A stretch of DNA of 64,000 bases from NCBI GenBank assembly GCA_963205115.1, contig CAUJHV010000004.1, positions 62,001-126,000 on the forward strand, given 5' to 3'. Shown one piece after another: positions 53,325 through 62,117 of this stretch (positions are counted from its first letter, which is position 1; each line of letters opens with the position of its first letter). Position numbers and translations under genes: made by a program. The notes beneath the pieces were generated by a model that was not told the DNA's origin, ran no database searches, and was given only the letters and a program-made list of their open reading frames with translations. This DNA is from Pseudomonadota bacterium (GTDB lineage: Bacteria > Pseudomonadota > Gammaproteobacteria > Burkholderiales > Burkholderiaceae_C).

Positions 53325-53957
53325 ATGTCTAACGAATCTGTGCCGTCCAAGGCGCCGCGCAACCTGCGCCAATGGATCTGGGGCCTGGCCACCGGGGGGC
53401 TGGGTCTGGCCTTCCTGGCGGGCATCGTCTTCTGGGGCGGCTTCAACACGGCCATGGAGTGGACGAACCGCGAGGCCTTCTGCATCTCCTGCCACGAGAT
53501 GCGCGACAACGTCTTCGTCGAGTACCGCAACACCATCCACTACCAGAACCGCACCGGCGTGCGCGCCACCTGCCCCGACTGCCACGTGCCCAAGGAGTGG
53601 ATCCCCAAGATCATCCGCAAGGTGCAGGCCAGCAACGAGCTGCTGCACAAGGCGCTGGGCTCGATCGACACCCCCGAGAAGTTCAACGCCAAGCGTGCGG
53701 AACTGGCCGGCCACGAGTGGGCGCGCATGAAGGCCAACGACAGCCAGGAATGCCGCAATTGCCACAACTACAGCTACATGGACTACGCCGAGCAGAACCG
53801 GCGCTCGGCCACGAAGCACCAGGTGGCGTTCAACGAGGGGCAGACCTGCATCGATTGCCACAAGGGCATCGCGCACAACCTGCCGCCGATCGAACAGCAC
53901 ATCGGCGCGCCCAAGGCGGCGATGGCGCCGGCAGAACCGGCTCCCGCGCCACGCTGA
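53325..53957 (+). CDS. napC: Tetraheme cytochrome c NapC
   Basis: A 210-residue NapC/NirT-family quinol dehydrogenase. It has one N-terminal TM anchor ([22 protein letters not shown]) and four CxxCH heme motifs: CISCH, CPDCH, CRNCH and CIDCH. It passes electrons from the quinol pool to NapB. The Ala/Pro-rich C-terminal tail is longer than usual. It ends the operon napDAGHBC, so the operon has both the NapC and the NapGH quinol routes. Confidence 0.95.
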   Translation: MSNESVPSKAPRNLRQWIWGLATGGLGLAFLAGIVFWGGFNTAMEWTNREAFCISCHEMRDNVFVEYRNTIHYQNRTGVRATCPDCHVPKEWIPKIIRKVQASNELLHKALGSIDTPEKFNAKRAELAGHEWARMKANDSQECRNCHNYSYMDYAEQNRRSATKHQVAFNEGQTCIDCHKGIAHNLPPIEQHIGAPKAAMAPAEPAPAPR

Positions 53958-54004
53958 TCGGGCACACCCCTCCCGCGGGGACTGCCGCTCACACGGCCGG
54001 CGAT

Positions 54005-54718
54005 TCAGCTCGGCGGGTAGGCGGCCAGCCGCTGCGGATCGAGGATGTGCACGTCGCGCTTGTCGATCAGCACCAGGCCTTCGGTCTCGAGCTCGTGCAG
54101 GATCCGCGAAAAGTACTCCGGCGTCAGCGACAGGCGGGAAGCGATCGTGGCCTTGCTGACCGGCAGGGACACCTTCACCGCGGCGGGGCTCGCACCTTCG
54201 GCCGTGTCCTGGTCGCGCAGCAGGTAGCCGATGACCCGCTGCATGCCGTTCTGCAGGGTGTAGGCCTGCACGTCGTGCACCAGCCCGTGCAGGCGGCGTG
54301 ACAGGCCGGCCAGCATCCGAAGGGCAAACCGCGGGTCGCGACCGATCTCGTCCAGCACGACACGCTTGCCGATCGACAGCACCAGCGAATCGGCCAGTGC
54401 CTGCGCATTCACGATATACGGGCGGCCGGTAAACACCAGCGCCTCGGCAAAGCTCTGGCCAGGCGAGCAGATCTCGATGACCTTTTCCTGGCCGCCAGGC
54501 GAGATGCCGAAGAGCTTGATCTGGCCGGTGATCGTCACATGGAAGGACTCGCAGGGTTCGCCGAATCGGAACAGCATGTCCCCGCGCGCCAGGCGGCGCA
54601 ACGTGCAGCCGGCGGCCAGTCGCTGGAGTTCCTCAGGAGACATTTCCTGGAACAGGGGCTGGCGCGAGAGATAGCGGGCCACGTCGAACCCGGAATGGGG
54701 CGGTGTTTTCGCTTCCAA
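54005..54718 (-). CDS. Crp/Fnr-family regulator (Dnr-like)
   Basis: A 237-residue regulator with a cyclic-nucleotide-like sensor domain (GDMLFRFGEPCESFHVTITGQ) and a C-terminal HTH (SKATIASRLSLTPEYFSRIL). The recognition helix keeps the E..SR pattern (PEYFSR) that reads TTGAT half-sites. There is no N-terminal cysteine cluster as in FNR (visible Cys lie at GCTLRR, PCESF, EICSP), so it is more like Dnr/NnrR-type regulators, which sense NO. The TTG at 54718 after AGGAG is the best start; ATG 54805 is possible. It converges with napC. Confidence 0.88.
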   Translation of the reverse strand: MEAKTPPHSGFDVARYLSRQPLFQEMSPEELQRLAAGCTLRRLARGDMLFRFGEPCESFHVTITGQIKLFGISPGGQEKVIEICSPGQSFAEALVFTGRPYIVNAQALADSLVLSIGKRVVLDEIGRDPRFALRMLAGLSRRLHGLVHDVQAYTLQNGMQRVIGYLLRDQDTAEGASPAAVKVSLPVSKATIASRLSLTPEYFSRILHELETEGLVLIDKRDVHILDPQRLAAYPPS

Positions 54719-55063
54719 GCTGCGCTCCTGGCAATCCGTGGGTGAAGTCGGTCCGGTCCGGATACGGGACCCCGATTCCCACGCCGCCAACGGGCGGCGC
54801 GTCATTGTGGCGGATCGTGTGCGGGCCTCTCGCGGGGCGGGCCTTGCCGCGCCCGGCCACACCTGGCGCGGCGCCGCCACGACCGTATCCCTATGATGGC
54901 AGGCACCCTGCGTGTGGTGGGTGCGCGCGCCTTGAGACCGCCCCAAACCCTCGGCGATACTCGCTGAAGGGGTCCGCCTGGGTCCCTGCGCGGGGCCGAT
55001 TCGCCCCTTGCCGTTGATCGATCCTTCCACGCCGTCGGGCCTGCCGGTCCTGCGGCCGTCCGC
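54719..55063. other. 345-bp intergenic region
   Basis: This lies between the divergent Crp/Fnr regulator (minus) and the polysaccharide polymerase gene (plus) and must hold both promoters. Several GC-rich inverted stretches are seen (for example around CGCCAACGGGCGGCGCG), but no FNR-type box, clear -10/-35 pair or tRNA. The minus-strand frame of the regulator stays open through part of this region. Confidence 0.5.
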
Positions 55064-56563
55064 ATGAGCTTCTTACCGCTGCACTACCGCGCACTCGTTG
55101 CGCTGCTGTTCGTCACGGCCCTGGGCCTTCTGGTGTGCCGGTGGGTGCTGGCGGGATCTTCGCTGTCCCGTGCGTTCAACCAGCGAGCCGTGTACTGGTT
55201 GCTGGCCACGAGCCTGGCGTTCCTGATCGCAAACTTCTGGGTACTGCTGGCGGTATTGGCGCTGTTGTTCATCCTGGCCGCCCGCAAGGACGAGAACCCG
55301 GTTTCTCTGTACTTGATGTTCATCCTGTGCCTGCCACCACATGCGGTGGACACCGGCTCGATCGGCCCGATCGAGAACCTCATGGAGATGAGCACCAACC
55401 GGATGCTGTCGCTGGTGATCCTGCTGCCGCTGGCGATCAAGCTCATCTTCGAGCGCCTGTCGCCGGCGCCCGGACAGCAGTTCGTCGCGCACAAGCGGCT
55501 GTACCGCGTGACGGACACGATCGTCGTCCTCTTCGCGATCTACCAGATCTCGATGTACATCCCGCTGGACAGTGCCACGCACGTCATGCGGCGCAGCTTC
55601 CTGATCAGCATTGACTTCCTGCTGCCCTACTTCGTGATCTCGCGCTTCTGCACCACGCGTGAACGCATCATGGACAGTCTGGGCGCCATCCTGATCGCGG
55701 GCATGATCCTGTCGATCGTGGCCACCTTCGAGCATGCCAAGGGCTGGCTGCTGTACGAGACGATCCATTCCTACTGGGACCTGCCGCCCACGTTCACGGT
55801 GTTCCTGCTGCGCGACGATGTGCTGCGCGCCGTGGGTCCGGTGGGCCATTCCCTGGTCCTGGGTCACCTGCTGGTGATCTGCCTGGGGCTGGCTGGCATC
55901 TTCCTGCGCCAGCTGAGCAAGCCGCGCTCCCTGGCCTTGTTCGCCATCCTGCTGATGGGCATGTACAGCACGGTCTCGCGCGGCCCCTGGGTGGCGGGGG
56001 CCATCGTCCTTCTGATGATGGGCGTCTTCCACCCGCGCGCCGGGCGCTACTACCTCTCGCTGGTCGGCATCGGTGCGCTGGTCGTGGGAGCGATCGCGGT
56101 GTCGCCCTGGGCGGAGAAGGTGGTGAACCTGCTGCCGTTCGTCGGGAATACGGATCAGTCGACGGTCGACTACCGTCAGCAACTCCTCGAGACCACCTTT
56201 TTCCTGGTGGGTCAGAACCCGCTTTTCGGTTCGGTGACCGTGCTCGAGCAGATGGAGCATCTGCGGCAGGGCCAGGGCATCATCGACCTCGTGAACGTCT
56301 ATGCCGACATCGCCCTGACCTTCGGGCTGATCGGGCTGACCTTCTTCGTCCTGTTCTTCGTCACCGCCATGGGCAGCGCGTTGTACACCCAGGCGCTCGG
56401 CCCAAAACGTGACCGCAAGGCCGTCGAACTGGTCGGGTTCAGCAGCATGGCGATGTTCGGATCGATGGTCACCCTGGTGGGCATTTCCAATTTTGCGACC
56501 GTGCCGCTGACCTATACCGCCATGGTCGCGCTGCTGGTCGCGATGTCGCGCCTGCCGCGCTGA
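55064..56563 (+). CDS. O-antigen ligase/polymerase-like membrane protein
   Basis: A 499-residue inner-membrane protein with about ten to twelve hydrophobic segments and a periplasmic loop (about residues 370-420) containing the pattern NPLFGSVTVLEQ and DYRQQLLETT, as in Wzy/WaaL-type polymerases and ligases. The region STVSRGPWVAGAI matches the Wzy_C-type SRG-W motif. It stands alone; no glycosyltransferase cluster is adjacent. Function in polysaccharide assembly is inferred. ATG 55064 is used. Confidence 0.75.
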   Translation: MSFLPLHYRALVALLFVTALGLLVCRWVLAGSSLSRAFNQRAVYWLLATSLAFLIANFWVLLAVLALLFILAARKDENPVSLYLMFILCLPPHAVDTGSIGPIENLMEMSTNRMLSLVILLPLAIKLIFERLSPAPGQQFVAHKRLYRVTDTIVVLFAIYQISMYIPLDSATHVMRRSFLISIDFLLPYFVISRFCTTRERIMDSLGAILIAGMILSIVATFEHAKGWLLYETIHSYWDLPPTFTVFLLRDDVLRAVGPVGHSLVLGHLLVICLGLAGIFLRQLSKPRSLALFAILLMGMYSTVSRGPWVAGAIVLLMMGVFHPRAGRYYLSLVGIGALVVGAIAVSPWAEKVVNLLPFVGNTDQSTVDYRQQLLETTFFLVGQNPLFGSVTVLEQMEHLRQGQGIIDLVNVYADIALTFGLIGLTFFVLFFVTAMGSALYTQALGPKRDRKAVELVGFSSMAMFGSMVTLVGISNFATVPLTYTAMVALLVAMSRLPR

Positions 56564-56950
56564 CCGCCCGGGCCCGACTGGCCCGGCTGGGACGGCCGGC
56601 AACCGGACATCCGTCACACCCGGGGTCCAGACCCCCCCCATACGGGCGGACGGGCACCCGCAACGGCTCGCTCAAGCCGTAACTGCCGGCCCCGCCCGGC
56701 ACACCGTGAATATGTTGCACTGCAGCGTACTCCCCCCTGGAGACACGCGCTGCGCGAGCGCCTTTTCCGGCGAATCCCGCGTAACGACAACCATTGCAAT
56801 AGTTGCGGGCACTCACATCGACTAACGGCGCGCGCTCGATCGCATCCCTAAGCTGTCCTTGTCGATCCCCCGGCCGGACACGACGGATAGGCCTTCGAGG
56901 CCTGCCCAAAGGGCGTCAGACCCTGAACCGGCCGACTACACGGAGAAGTC
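56564..56950. other. 387-bp intergenic region before CBM-DUF1996 gene
   Basis: Contains a pronounced C/G-rich stretch (CACCCGGGGTCC, GACCCCCCCCA) and an AT-richer patch (CAACCATTGCAATAGTTGC at 56790-56808). I saw no gene, tRNA, FNR-type site or confident promoter. The downstream gene has a good GGAGAAG ribosome binding site. Confidence 0.5.
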
Positions 56951-59452
56951 ATGGTTCAGCAAAAGAACGTCGTTGGGTACCTGCCATTTGCACGCCTGCG
57001 TCCCGTCCCCGCCGCACTGGCAGCCCTGCTGCTGGCTGCCTGCGGTGGCGCCAGTGATCCCCAGAGCCCGAGCGTCGAGCCGGCCGGCTCGACCGTCACG
57101 CCCGCTTCGGCCAGCACACCGGATGCCGCTGTCTCGACGACCGGCGGTGAATGGATCGAAGCCGAATCCGGTCGCCTGGGCGGCGGCGCCAAGATCATCA
57201 CGGCTTCGACCGCCTCGGGCAACCAGTCGGTCAGCGCCTTCCACATCGCGGGCGCCTACGCCGAGTACACCGTCGACGGCGGCAGCGGCGGCGGCAGCTT
57301 CGATCTGCAGCTCAGCTTTGCCAACGGCAACGCCACGGCCAAGAACCTGAGCGTCTACGTCAACGGCGAACACGCCGTTCAGCTCACGCTGCCGGCCACC
57401 GGCGACTGGAACAACTTCGCCGAGCAGACGGTGGCCCGCCTGACCCTGCAGCCGGGCGCCAATGTCGTGACGATCCAGCGCGACGCCGCTGACGACCCCT
57501 CGGCCGACGTTGATCGGCTGCGACTCGTGTCCACCTCGGCCGTCGCCGCGGCGCAGGGCGGCTCGACCGGTGAACGGGCCTCCGCACTGGCGCTGACCAC
57601 GACGCTGGCCACATCAACCGTCCTGACGGCCGAAGCCGAGACCGGCACGCTCGCCGGTGGCGCGCGGGTCCAGTCCGCCTCGACGGCATCGGGTTCGCAG
57701 GTGATCGGAAATATCAACAACACCGGCGCCTATGTCGAGGTCACCGTCAATGCACCCGCGGCCGGCACGGGCGCACTGGTCGTGCGCTATGCCAACGGTT
57801 ATGCGAGTGACCGCACACTCAGCCTCTATGTCAACGGCGTGCGCATGAGCTCGTCACTGCTGTTGGCGCCCACCGGCGGCTGGAACAGTATGCGCGACAG
57901 CAAGGCGGTGGCTGTCAACCTCGTGGCCGGGACCAATCGCATCCGGCTGCAGCGCGACGGCAGCGATATCGCCGCCGCCGACATCGACAAGCTGACGGTG
58001 ACGCTGGCCGCTGCCGCGCCGGCACCTGCCCCGTCGGGCGGTCTCGTGGCCGAGGCCGAGGCCGGCACCCTGGGCGGCGGGGCCGCCATCCAGTCCGCGT
58101 CCACGGCCTCAGGCTCGAGGGTGGTCGGCAGCATCAACAACACCGGCGCCTACTCCGAGGTGCTGGTGAATGCGCCGGCCGCGGGTTCGGGCGCGCTGGT
58201 CGTCCGGTACGCCAACGGCTATTCGAACAACCGCTCGCTCAGCCTGTATGTCAACGGCACGCGCCAGTCCTCGGTGGTCTTCGCGCCCACGGGCGGCTGG
58301 AACAGCTTCCGCGATTCCACCGCGGTGCCTGTCAATCTCGTGGCCGGTTCCAACCGCATCCGCCTGCAACGCGACGGCGTCGACGTCGCTGCGGCCGACG
58401 TCGACCGGCTGACCGTGACCATGGGAGCCGCGGCACCCGCACCCGCACCCGCATCAGCACCCGCACCCGCACCGGCTCCGGCCCCCGCACCGACCCCCGC
58501 GCCCGCCCCTGCACCAGCGCCCGCGGGCGACCCGTCGGCCGTGGCCAACATGCCCAACAAACCCGCCGTCAACCTGAGCCTGATGCCCGCGCCGCGCCCG
58601 GGTTCGAACAACTTCGACATCATCTCGACCGGCGAAATGCCCACACCGGCCGACATCGGCGCCTTCCGCAACGTCTGCCAGTTCAGCCACATGAACTTCG
58701 ACGACGCGATCGTGTTCCCGGGCAAGCAGAACGCGACGCACCTGCACATGTACTTCGGCAACAGCGGGGCGCGTTTCGACAGCACGCCGACTTCGATCGC
58801 CAACACGGGCGGCGGCACCTGCCGCGGCGGCACGGCCAACCGGTCGGCGTACTGGGCGCCAGCCATGATCGACACCCGTGACGGGCGGCCGCTGGCGCCG
58901 ACGCTGATCCACGTCTACTACAAGACCGGCTACAACGGCATCAGCAACGGCGCCGTCAAGCCCTGGCCCGCCGGCTTCCGGATGATCGCCGGCAGCGCCG
59001 GCAGCACCACGCCGCAAGGCGGCATCATCAGCTACAGCTGCAATGGCGGCGCGACGACCACCAGCATCCCGGCGTGCTCAGGCACGATGGCGATGAACGT
59101 GCGGTTCCCGCAATGCTGGGACGGCGTGAACCTCGACTCGCCCGACCACAAGAGCCACGTGGCCTACCCATCCGGCGGACGCTGCCCGAGCACGCACCCC
59201 GTGCCGACGCCCGAGCTGACCATCGGCATCCAGTACGCCACCACCTATGGCGACAGCTCGACCTGGCGCCTGTCCAGCGACACCAACGGCGCGCCGGCCG
59301 GCTCGTCGGGCCACGCCGACTGGATGCACGGCTGGAACCCATCGGTCATGCAGACCTGGGTCACGCAGGTGATCAACAAGGGCCTCAGCGGCGGCTCGCA
59401 CATGCTGGGCGACGGCCGCGTCATGACCTGCACCTTCCCCGGCTGCCAATGA
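56951..59452 (+). CDS. Lipoprotein with three carbohydrate-binding repeats and DUF1996
   Basis: An 833-residue protein. A lipobox LLAAC ends the signal peptide (Cys31). Three beta-sandwich repeats of the CBM6/CBM35 type follow at residues 67-193, 225-352 and 365-491; repeats 2 and 3 are near copies (NNTGAY, GALVVRYANGY, SLYVNG). A Pro/Ala linker (494-527) leads to DUF1996 (about 540-833) with NATHLHMYFGN, HADWMHGWNPSVMQ and several Cys. No catalytic residues can be named; DUF1996 is seen in fungi and some bacteria. It is likely surface-exposed and sugar-binding. Confidence 0.85.
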   Translation: MVQQKNVVGYLPFARLRPVPAALAALLLAACGGASDPQSPSVEPAGSTVTPASASTPDAAVSTTGGEWIEAESGRLGGGAKIITASTASGNQSVSAFHIAGAYAEYTVDGGSGGGSFDLQLSFANGNATAKNLSVYVNGEHAVQLTLPATGDWNNFAEQTVARLTLQPGANVVTIQRDAADDPSADVDRLRLVSTSAVAAAQGGSTGERASALALTTTLATSTVLTAEAETGTLAGGARVQSASTASGSQVIGNINNTGAYVEVTVNAPAAGTGALVVRYANGYASDRTLSLYVNGVRMSSSLLLAPTGGWNSMRDSKAVAVNLVAGTNRIRLQRDGSDIAAADIDKLTVTLAAAAPAPAPSGGLVAEAEAGTLGGGAAIQSASTASGSRVVGSINNTGAYSEVLVNAPAAGSGALVVRYANGYSNNRSLSLYVNGTRQSSVVFAPTGGWNSFRDSTAVPVNLVAGSNRIRLQRDGVDVAAADVDRLTVTMGAAAPAPAPASAPAPAPAPAPAPTPAPAPAPAPAGDPSAVANMPNKPAVNLSLMPAPRPGSNNFDIISTGEMPTPADIGAFRNVCQFSHMNFDDAIVFPGKQNATHLHMYFGNSGARFDSTPTSIANTGGGTCRGGTANRSAYWAPAMIDTRDGRPLAPTLIHVYYKTGYNGISNGAVKPWPAGFRMIAGSAGSTTPQGGIISYSCNGGATTTSIPACSGTMAMNVRFPQCWDGVNLDSPDHKSHVAYPSGGRCPSTHPVPTPELTIGIQYATTYGDSSTWRLSSDTNGAPAGSSGHADWMHGWNPSVMQTWVTQVINKGLSGGSHMLGDGRVMTCTFPGCQ
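57623..58423 (+). repeat. Intragenic direct repeat encoding CBM copies 2 and 3
   Basis: DNA 57623-58006 and 58043-58423 encode two closely similar CBM units, sharing stretches such as AACAACACCGGCGCCTA. The first CBM (about 57149-57529) is more diverged. It suggests a relatively recent internal duplication. Confidence 0.8.
58430..58531 (+). repeat. GCACCC-type tandem repeat coding for Pro/Ala linker
   Basis: Runs of GCACCC/GCCCCC hexamers encode an alternating Ala-Pro linker between the CBM repeats and DUF1996. Such linkers are flexible spacers, and the repeat is prone to length change. Confidence 0.8.
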
Positions 59453-59485
59453 GCGGTTCCTGGGCCGCCTTGGGCGGGACGGCCT

Positions 59486-60838
59486 TCAGGCCGTCTCGTC
59501 GAAGGTCTCGCCCAGGGCCGCGATCAGGCTGTCGATTTCGGCCGGCGTGCTGATGAAGGGCGGCGCCAGCTGGATGGTGTCGCCGCCGTAGCGCACATAG
59601 AAGCCCTTGCGGAACATCGATTGCGCCACGTCGTACGGGCGCTTGGCGGGTTCCCCGGGCAAGGCGGCCACCGTGATGCCCGCGGCCAGGCCGTAGTTGC
59701 GGATGTCGGCCACGTGCTTGGCGCCCTTCAAGCCGTGTACTGCGGCTTCGAAGTGCGGAGCGAGTTCACGCACGCGCTGCAGCGCGTGCTCGCTCTCCAG
59801 CAGCGCCAGCCCGGCCAGGCCGGCCGCGCAGGTCACCGGGTGGGCGGAATAGGTGTAGCCGTGCGGAAACTCCAGCATGTAGTCCGGCCCGCCGGTGGCC
59901 ATGAAGGTGTCGTAGATCTCCTGCTTGGCGATCACCGCGCCCAAAGGCTGCACGCCGTTGGTCACTTGCTTGGCCACGTTCAGGATGTCGGGCGTCACGC
60001 CGAAGGCCTCGGCGCCGGTCCAGCAGCCGGTGCGGCCGAATCCGGTGATGACCTCGTCGAAGATCAGCAGGATGCCGTGCGCCGTGCAGATCTCGCGCAG
60101 ACGCTGCAGGTAGCCCTGGGGCGGGATGATGACGCCGGCAGATCCTGCAAAGGGCTCGACGATCACCGCCGCGATATTCGACGCATCGTGCAGCGCGATC
60201 AGGTTCAGCAGTTCGTCGGCCAGCTCTGCACCCTTGGCCGGCATGCCCTTGATGAAGCTGCCGTTGGGCGGTTGCGTGTGCGGCAGGTGGTCGGCCTCGA
60301 TGCCCTGGCCGAAGACCTTGCGGTTGGCCACCAGCCCGCCGACGGAAATGCCGCCGAAATTGACCCCGTGGTAGCCCTTGAGGCGGCCGATAAGCCGCGT
60401 CTTGCCGGCCTGGCCCTTGGCCCGCCAGTAGGCGCGCGCCATCTTCAGCGAGGTGTCCGCCGCTTCCGAGCCGGAGCCGGTGAAGAACACGCGGTTCAGG
60501 CCTGCGGGCATGCGTTCGACGATGCGGTTGGCCAGCTCGAACGACAGCGGATGGCCAAACTGGAAGCCGGGCGAATAATCGAGCGTCGCGGCCTGGCGCG
60601 AAATGGCATCCACGATCTCGCGGCGCCCGTGGCCCAGGCCTGTGCACCACAGGCCCGACAGGCCGTCGAAGATGCGCCGGCCGTCGTGTGTCGTGTAGTA
60701 CGCGCCTTCGCCCGCGACGATCATGCGCGGGTTGGCCTTGAAATCACGGTTGCCGGTGAACGGCATCCAGTGGGCCTGCAGCCACTCGGCGTCGGTGCGA
60801 ACGGGTGCATTGAGGAAGGGGCGGTCGGTCATTTCCAT
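59486..60838 (-). CDS. Omega-amino acid:pyruvate transaminase (class III)
   Basis: A 450-residue PLP enzyme. The PLP-binding Lys is in AKQVTNGVQPLGAV, with DEVITGFGRTG and FTGSGSEAADTSLK also typical. The active site pattern HWMPFTGNRDFKANPRM at the N-terminus matches beta-alanine/omega-amino acid:pyruvate transaminases. ATG 60838 or 60832 is the likely start. It would convert beta-alanine to malonate semialdehyde; the malonate operon is 15 kb away, so a link is speculative. Confidence 0.9.
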   Translation of the reverse strand: MEMTDRPFLNAPVRTDAEWLQAHWMPFTGNRDFKANPRMIVAGEGAYYTTHDGRRIFDGLSGLWCTGLGHGRREIVDAISRQAATLDYSPGFQFGHPLSFELANRIVERMPAGLNRVFFTGSGSEAADTSLKMARAYWRAKGQAGKTRLIGRLKGYHGVNFGGISVGGLVANRKVFGQGIEADHLPHTQPPNGSFIKGMPAKGAELADELLNLIALHDASNIAAVIVEPFAGSAGVIIPPQGYLQRLREICTAHGILLIFDEVITGFGRTGCWTGAEAFGVTPDILNVAKQVTNGVQPLGAVIAKQEIYDTFMATGGPDYMLEFPHGYTYSAHPVTCAAGLAGLALLESEHALQRVRELAPHFEAAVHGLKGAKHVADIRNYGLAAGITVAALPGEPAKRPYDVAQSMFRKGFYVRYGGDTIQLAPPFISTPAEIDSLIAALGETFDETA

Positions 60839-61168
60839 GGGGCTTGTCCAGTCTGAATCAGGCAGGCCCGCGGCGACGCTCTCATGCGCGGCTCTCGCGG
60901 GCCGGAACGGCCATCCTACGAGCCTGCTGAGGCAGGGGCAAGCCGGGTGCGGCATCACCCGCCGCGCGACGCCAGAACGACGGGAGCTGCCCGTCCTGCT
61001 CCAGGCTGCAACAGGCGGGCGGTGCGCTGCGGACGTCAATGTCCCAAGCTGGCAATCGCTGGCTCGCACTTGAGAAGCATCAATCGCCGCCGCCGGGGTC
61101 GAACTACCTTCAGGGCGAGATCACCTGTCTGGTCGTTTCTTCCCTCCACCGCTTACCGAAGCCTCGAC
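60839..61168. other. 330-bp intergenic region with FNR-type site
   Basis: Lies between the divergent transaminase and cytochrome c genes and must contain both promoters. Besides the FNR-type site at 61070-61083 no further gene, terminator or RNA was recognised. Confidence 0.5.
61070..61083. promoter_or_regulatory. FNR/Dnr-type site upstream of cytochrome c
   Basis: The sequence TTGAGAAGCATCAA matches TTGAT-N4-ATCAA with one mismatch (G for T at position 5). It is centred about 92 bp upstream of the cytochrome c ATG. It is the weakest of the three sites reported. Confidence 0.5.
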
Positions 61169-61555
61169 ATGAAATCCATCCTCGCCCTCACCTGCGGCCT
61201 GCTGATTGGCAGCACCGCCATCGCCAACCCGCAAGCCGACAACAAGGCCATGATCAAGCTGGCCACCGACAGCGGCTGCATGGCCTGCCACCAGATCGAA
61301 CCGGGCGGCAAGGGCCCCGACGGCCTGGCGCCGATCGGCCCGGCCTGGCGCGATGTCTCCACCAAGTACAAGGGCGACAAGAAGGCCGAAGCGGCACTCA
61401 CGCACACCGTGCTGACGGGCTCGAACCCCTACGAAAGCCACTGGAAGGGCAAGGTCTCGGGCCTGGCCATGCCGCCGAACGCGGTGGCCATCAAGGCGCC
61501 CGAGGCGCGCAAGCTCGTGCACTGGATCCTGGCGCTGGAAGGCAAGGCCAAGTAA
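61169..61555 (+). CDS. Monoheme class I cytochrome c
   Basis: A 128-residue periplasmic cytochrome. A signal peptide (ILALTCGLLIGSTAIA) is followed by one heme motif CMACH and a distal Met in GLAMPPN. Class I, c551/c552-like size. Possibly an electron donor to an oxidase or denitrification enzyme. An FNR-type site lies upstream. Confidence 0.92.
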   Translation: MKSILALTCGLLIGSTAIANPQADNKAMIKLATDSGCMACHQIEPGGKGPDGLAPIGPAWRDVSTKYKGDKKAEAALTHTVLTGSNPYESHWKGKVSGLAMPPNAVAIKAPEARKLVHWILALEGKAK

Positions 61556-61640
61556 AGGGCTGCGGCCGATCGCTGGCGCATCCTGGCCAGCGGCGGGCCA
61601 CCGGAGCGACACTGCGCGCGTCGTTTGCGAGGAGCCGCCC

Positions 61641-62042
61641 ATGCCCATCCGCGTCCTGAGACTCGGCAGCCCACGCGCACCCGATGAGGGGCTGCGCATC
61701 GGAACGGTTCGCCGCCCGCCGCGCGGCGTGCCGAAGGCGGAATTTGCGCGCCAGAACTGGTACGACGTGTGGTTTCCCAACCTGGCGCCGAGTGCCGAGA
61801 CCATGAAGCTGGGCCAGCAGGCGTCCACGCCCGCACAGTGGGCGGCCTTCGTGCGTGCCTACCGCGCCGAAATGGCGGCCGCAGGCCCGGCGCACGACAT
61901 CGGCCTGCTGGCCGCGCTGTCGCAGCACACGGCCCTGTCCGTCGGCTGCTACTGCGAGGACGAATCCCGCTGCCACCGATCCGTGCTGCGTGAGTTGCTG
62001 GTCGCCAGCGGTGCCGCGATGTCCCCTGACGCAACCCGATAG
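61641..62042 (+). CDS. DUF488-family protein
   Basis: A 133-residue protein with the DUF488 (YeaO-like) C-terminus LLAALSQHTALSVGCYCEDESRCHRSVLRELL, whose CYC-x4-C-HR motif is conserved. No signal peptide. The function of the family is unknown. It lies 85 bp downstream of the cytochrome c gene. It ends with TAG. Confidence 0.82.
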   Translation: MPIRVLRLGSPRAPDEGLRIGTVRRPPRGVPKAEFARQNWYDVWFPNLAPSAETMKLGQQASTPAQWAAFVRAYRAEMAAAGPAHDIGLLAALSQHTALSVGCYCEDESRCHRSVLRELLVASGAAMSPDATR

Positions 62043-62117
62043 CCGGCGCGGTCGCCGCTGACTGCGGTGACACTCGGACACGTGCAGCTCGCGCACGGCT
62101 TCCCGGAGTTTTTCGAC

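Noticed and set aside
56640..56830. Possible promoter elements (TTGCAATAG, TATGTTGC) before the CBM-DUF1996 gene
   Set aside because: No -35/-10 pair with acceptable spacing could be assembled, so no promoter is called.
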